64,000 nucleotides of DNA from Mycobacterium sp. ACS4054 (GTDB lineage Bacteria > Actinomycetota > Actinomycetes > Mycobacteriales > Mycobacteriaceae), in the NCBI RefSeq assembly GCF_001667275.1, contig NZ_LZHV01000061.1, forward strand, positions 1-64,000, read 5' to 3'. Numbering within the stretch: position 1 is the first letter of the stretch; the number at the start of each line of letters is the position of its first letter. The notes below the pieces were generated by a model. The model was not told where the DNA came from and made no database searches. It worked only from the letters and a program-made list of their open reading frames with translations. The translations under genes and the position numbers were made by a program. Positions 63,865 to 64,000 of the stretch are shown here, piece after piece.

Positions 63865-64000
63865 TCAGGCGGCAATGGCTCGCTGACCGCCGCTTGCCTG
63901 CAGCACCGCACCGTTGACGTAACTGGCGGCAGTGGAGGCGAGAAACAGTACTGCACTTGCGATTTCGCTAGCCTCGGCGGGCCGGTTCAGCGCGGTGGTG
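63865..64000 (-). CDS. Partial short-chain dehydrogenase/reductase (C-terminal 44 residues)
   Basis: The minus-strand frame from the window end to TGA at 63865-63867 encodes LNRPAEASEIASAVLFLAS, then TAASYVNGAVLQASGGQRAIAA. RPAEASEIA, VLFLAS and YVNGAVLQASGG are the normal SDR C-terminus. The start lies outside the window. Convergent with the MOSC fusion, 15 bp apart. Confidence 0.85.
   Translation of the reverse strand, partial: TTALNRPAEASEIASAVLFLASTAASYVNGAVLQASGGQRAIAA

Noticed and set aside
1..64000. CRISPR array, insertion sequence, prophage or rRNA
   Set aside because: No transposase, integrase, terminal inverted repeats, spaced direct repeats or rRNA sequence was seen.

Overview
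The window is a chromosomal segment of a GC-rich, probably slow-growing, non-tuberculous Mycobacterium. About 30 genes lie in the same order and orientation as the Mycobacterium tuberculosis H37Rv block Rv0756c to Rv0788 (phoP-phoR, adhB, cyp51, cyp123, aldA, purD, ggtA, purB, cyp126, purC, ptrB, emrB, purS, purQ). Rv names used below come from memory of that genome, not from a search. I saw no insertion sequence, prophage, CRISPR array or rRNA operon.

Layout. 1-6.6 kb: variable left flank with a truncated Gly/Pro/Gln repeat protein, a lytic transglycosylase-like lipoprotein, two more small Pro-rich exported proteins, a DUF4383 membrane protein and an unusual Met-rich TPR lipoprotein. 6.6-10.2 kb: tRNA-Thr(UGU), a decapeptide-repeat protein (Rv0756c-like), phoP-phoR and a HIT hydrolase. 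10.3-19.6 kb: a RibD-like reductase, then a long minus-strand run (TetR, cyp123, SDR, cyp51, 3Fe-4S ferredoxin, Rv0762c-like, adhB, an FMN/FAD enoate-reductase-like flavoprotein, SnoaL-like). It looks like a P450/sterol or lipid oxidation locus and faces a plus-strand aldA-SDR-HIBADH-CMD operon across a promoter carrying two GGACA-N2-TGTCC palindromes. 23.3-29.5 kb: genes absent from the H37Rv order (giant cyclase/NB-ATPase/LuxR regulator, beta-lactamase-fold esterase, aldo/keto reductase, MarR).

29.5-51.8 kb: the scattered purine genes purD, purB, purC, purS and purQ, each coupled to or overlapping unrelated neighbours (ggtA, cyp126 plus a TDT/TehA-like transporter, an intact ptrB). Interspersed are a DoxX/TetR divergent pair, two adjacent paralogous EmrB-type exporters, and Rv0784 to Rv0786c homologues.

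51.8-64 kb: accessory genes. A WS/DGAT and a PlsC-like acyltransferase suggest triacylglycerol or phospholipid metabolism. A minus-strand operon DUF427 - TMEM175-like channel - haloacid dehalogenase - disulfide oxidoreductase - cupin follows. Next come a 453-residue regulator made of two complete TetR units in one chain, an alpha/beta hydrolase, and a MOSC-ferredoxin reductase-2Fe2S fusion. Four 16-bp palindromes of the form TGGG-N8-CCCA sit in exactly the three intergenic regions around the double-TetR gene. I consider this apparent self-contained regulon the most interesting feature of the window.
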